Below are positions 22,193-23,821 of a DNA stretch of 23,821 nt, in pieces. Numbering within the stretch: the first letter of the stretch is position 1; each line of letters begins with the position of its first letter. Source of the DNA: Candidatus Cloacimonadota bacterium. Lineage in GTDB: Bacteria; Cloacimonadota; Cloacimonadia; Cloacimonadales; TCS61. The DNA lies in assembly GCA_027858325.1 (NCBI GenBank), contig JAQICU010000254.1:1-23821 (forward strand), in the 5' to 3' direction. A program made the position numbers and the translations under genes. A model generated the notes under the pieces. It searched no databases, had not been told where the DNA came from, and saw only the letters and a list, made by a program, of their open reading frames with translations.

Positions 22193-23336
22193 AAGCCACC
22201 TCTTCGATTGCTTTGGCAACATCTTTGAAATCGTGAATCCCGCCCCCAGGATGTGGTAAAGATTTGGTGAGAACTCCTCCGGCACAGCGTTCTACTTCCA
22301 ACACAATCTGTCCCATATTTATTTCCGGTACTACAAAACCTTTCACGTGTTTTGCCAGATCACGTATTTTTTGCTCAGGGAAAGGCCACACGGTTATCAA
22401 GCGCAGAAAACCGACTTTTATACCTTTTTTCTTAGCCAGATTGATGCCGGGAACTACAGTTCGAGCTGTTGTACCAAAAGTCACGACGACGACATCGGCG
22501 TCATCCAGATCTCGTTCTTCCAACAGAATAATATCATCAACATTCATTTTGATCTTGTCGATGAGACGATTCACCAATTGAATATGGCAAGCTTCACTCA
22601 TATCAGGATAACCCCGTTCATCGTGAGTGAGTCCGGTGGAATGATACAAATAACCATCACCGGCTTTGGCAAAATCGGAAACCCATTGTCCGGGTTCAAT
22701 TGTATATGGCTGGTAATCACCAGGTTTTTTATTAGTATATTTTCTATTGATAATTTCCAATTCGTCCACCGGTGGAATATAGACTTTTTCTGTCATGTGT
22801 CCCACGATAGCATCTGAAGTAACAAATACCGGTAAGCGATATTTTTCAGCATAATTGAAAGCTACGATAGTAAGATCGAAGTATTCCTGAGGAGATTTGG
22901 GAGCCAGTGCGATCACTCCATAATCACCATGCGAACCGAATCTGGCTTGCATCATATCGGACTGTCCCCAGGAAGTAGGCAACCCAGTAGAAGGTGAACC
23001 GCGTTGAACATTCACAACCACGCAGGGTGTTTCCATCATTATTCCCAATCCAATGTTTTCCAGCATTAGTGAAATACCAGGACCGGAACTTGCCGTCATA
23101 GATTTTACACCAGCCCAAGAAGCTCCTAAAATGGAAGCCATCGAAGCAATTTCATCTTCGAATTGTACAAAAGAGCCGCCGACTTGAGGGAGCCGAAAAG
23201 CCATCCGTTCGGCTATTTCAGAAGCAGGTGTGATTGGATAACCGCCGAAGAAGCGACATCCAGCCGAAAGGGCAGCTTCTGCACAGGCAATATTACCCTG
23301 CATAAAAAACTCACCATGAAGATTACTCTGTTTCAA
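22182..23336 (-). CDS. korA: 2-oxoglutarate:ferredoxin oxidoreductase, alpha subunit (KorA)
   Basis: The 384-residue protein has FMQGNIACAEAALSAG (11-26) and GGYPITPASEIAE (31-43), the substrate/CoA side signatures of KorA, followed by TASSGPGISLM and a C-terminal domain with VVVTFGTTAR. The start is a TTG at 23334-23336: AAAGGAGG lies 6 bases upstream, and it gives MKQSNLHGEFFMQGN, the expected short leader before FMQGN. The later ATG at 23301-23303 would cut into the conserved motif, and the upstream frame to 23408 only overlaps korD. The gene overlaps the end of korD by 14 bases. The ferredoxin-linked alpha subunit works only with KorB, C and D. Confidence 0.95.
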   Translation of the reverse strand: MKQSNLHGEFFMQGNIACAEAALSAGCRFFGGYPITPASEIAERMAFRLPQVGGSFVQFEDEIASMASILGASWAGVKSMTASSGPGISLMLENIGLGIMMETPCVVVNVQRGSPSTGLPTSWGQSDMMQARFGSHGDYGVIALAPKSPQEYFDLTIVAFNYAEKYRLPVFVTSDAIVGHMTEKVYIPPVDELEIINRKYTNKKPGDYQPYTIEPGQWVSDFAKAGDGYLYHSTGLTHDERGYPDMSEACHIQLVNRLIDKIKMNVDDIILLEERDLDDADVVVVTFGTTARTVVPGINLAKKKGIKVGFLRLITVWPFPEQKIRDLAKHVKGFVVPEINMGQIVLEVERCAGGVLTKSLPHPGGGIHDFKDVAKAIEEVAYAK

Positions 23337-23598
23337 CTTTTGCCTCCTTTCGTACAATGAAGATGGCAGAATCAGGACAGATGTTTTCGCATAATCCGTC
23401 GAACGCACATTTATCTTGATCTACTATGACAGGGGGATGATATCCTTTTTTGTTAAACTCTGTAGATAGCTTCAGCACTCCATTAGGGCAAAACTCGATG
23501 CAAAAAGAACATCCTTTACAGCGGTCATCGATGATATGAATTTCACCTTCAACTACTTTTGGTTTTGGGTTCCCAAAAGGTTTTTCCCAATACTTCAT
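23323..23598 (-). CDS. korD: 2-oxoglutarate:ferredoxin oxidoreductase, ferredoxin-like delta subunit (KorD)
   Basis: The 91-residue 2-cluster ferredoxin has a standard first motif, CKGCSFCIEFCP (Cys27, 30, 33, 37). The second reads CAFDGLCENICP: Cys64, Cys70 and Cys74 are present but the usual second cysteine is Asp67. Asp ligates a [4Fe-4S] cluster at the same place in Pyrococcus furiosus ferredoxin, so an Asp-ligated or convertible 3Fe/4Fe cluster is plausible. It transfers electrons between the Kor catalytic subunits and free ferredoxin. The ATG follows TAGGAG by 6 bases. It is the first gene of the block: upstream lies a hairpin with a T-run and no other same-strand gene close by. Confidence 0.93.
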   Translation of the reverse strand: MKYWEKPFGNPKPKVVEGEIHIIDDRCKGCSFCIEFCPNGVLKLSTEFNKKGYHPPVIVDQDKCAFDGLCENICPDSAIFIVRKEAKVETE

Positions 23599-23636
23599 AG
23601 ATACTCCTACAGATTTAATTAATTTTTTGGATAAAT

Positions 23637-23671
23637 AAAAAAGCAGTTCGTGACATCACAAACTGCTTTTT
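23637..23671 (-). terminator. Hairpin with T-run upstream of korD
   Basis: AAAAAGCAGTT (23638-23648) pairs with AACTGCTTTTT (23661-23671), with an inner GTG/CAC stem and ACAT loop. On the minus strand the stem is followed by TTTATTTATCC after its own T-rich side. It may end a gene located beyond the right edge, or act as a leader terminator for the kor block if the promoter lies further right. The A/T-rich stem ends could also work on the plus strand. Confidence 0.6.
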
Positions 23672-23821
23672 ACCCATTTTTAAAACATTAGTCCATTCAG
23701 AAAAACTTTTGTCCAATCTGAACACCAATTCAAATTTCTATCATAAATCAGCTTCATTGACTGATTGATTATCAATTTTTTCCCCTTATGTATGGTTGAA
23801 ATTATATATTTCTTTTTTTTG
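23672..23821. other. AT-rich edge region upstream of the kor block
   Basis: No convincing gene is visible. A palindrome ATTGAT-T-ATCAAT at 23764-23776 could be an operator, but nothing ties it to a known regulator. I see no promoter with well-spaced -35 and -10 boxes. Confidence 0.4.

Noticed and set aside
23680..23820. A 47-codon minus-strand open frame running off the right edge and stopping before the hairpin at 23637-23671
   Set aside because: It could be the end of an upstream gene, and the hairpin placement fits that, but the composition is low-complexity at its start and no family is recognisable, so it is not annotated.
1..23821. tRNA, rRNA or riboswitch genes
   Set aside because: I looked for cloverleaf-like ends, CCA-adjacent acceptor stems and known riboswitch cores in the few intergenic gaps and saw none; a covariance-model search would settle it.

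Overview
The window is AT-rich bacterial DNA with every supported gene on the minus strand, so transcription runs from high to low coordinates. The best guess for the host is a member of the FCB group, most likely Candidatus Cloacimonadota. Three things point there: a secreted protein with an NPFNPST...KMILMK C-terminal sorting domain, FCB-style intergenic hairpin repeats of the ATCCTGAG...CGAAGGA type, and an anaerobic ferredoxin/H2-centred gene set. This assignment is inference; there is no rRNA or other phylogenetic marker.

The core (about 5.2-23.6 kb) is one co-directional metabolic block. In transcription order it reads korD-korA-korB-korC (2-oxoglutarate:ferredoxin oxidoreductase), hdrC-hdrB-hdrA (heterodisulfide-reductase-like electron-bifurcating module), mvhD, an iron-sulfur and a flavoprotein subunit of a soluble fumarate reductase/succinate dehydrogenase, mvhG-mvhA ([NiFe] hydrogenase), a [REP repeat/RAYT transposase insertion], a hydrogenase maturation protease, sucC-sucD, fumarase alpha, a [GxxExxY gene in a small inverted-repeat element], fumarase beta and malic enzyme. 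Many junctions overlap or are separated by only 1-20 bases. A hairpin precedes korD and an intrinsic terminator follows malic enzyme.

Together these enzymes link 2-oxoglutarate, succinyl-CoA, succinate, fumarate, malate and pyruvate, with H2 and ferredoxin as electron carriers. The fumarate reductase genes sit inside the Hdr-Mvh genes, there is no membrane anchor or quinone module, and the flavoprotein lacks the histidine used for covalent FAD. I propose a cytoplasmic Hdr/Mvh/fumarate-reductase complex that either (a) confurcates electrons from succinate and reduced ferredoxin to H2 during glutamate or propionate oxidation, or (b) bifurcates electrons from H2 to fumarate and ferredoxin to drive a reductive half-TCA branch. 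Kor and the complex would match one to one in ferredoxin. The direction cannot be decided from sequence.

The left part (1-5.2 kb) is accessory: a partial alpha/beta-hydrolase-like gene, an FtsX/MacB-type ABC permease bounded by 14-bp inverted repeats, and a secreted HExxH metallopeptidase whose reading frame is broken by one in-frame TAG before its sorting domain. Three kinds of small mobile or repetitive DNA have entered the region: REP/RAYT, a GxxExxY element with terminal inverted repeats, and a family of hairpin repeats around malic enzyme, one of which is read in frame inside the peptidase gene.
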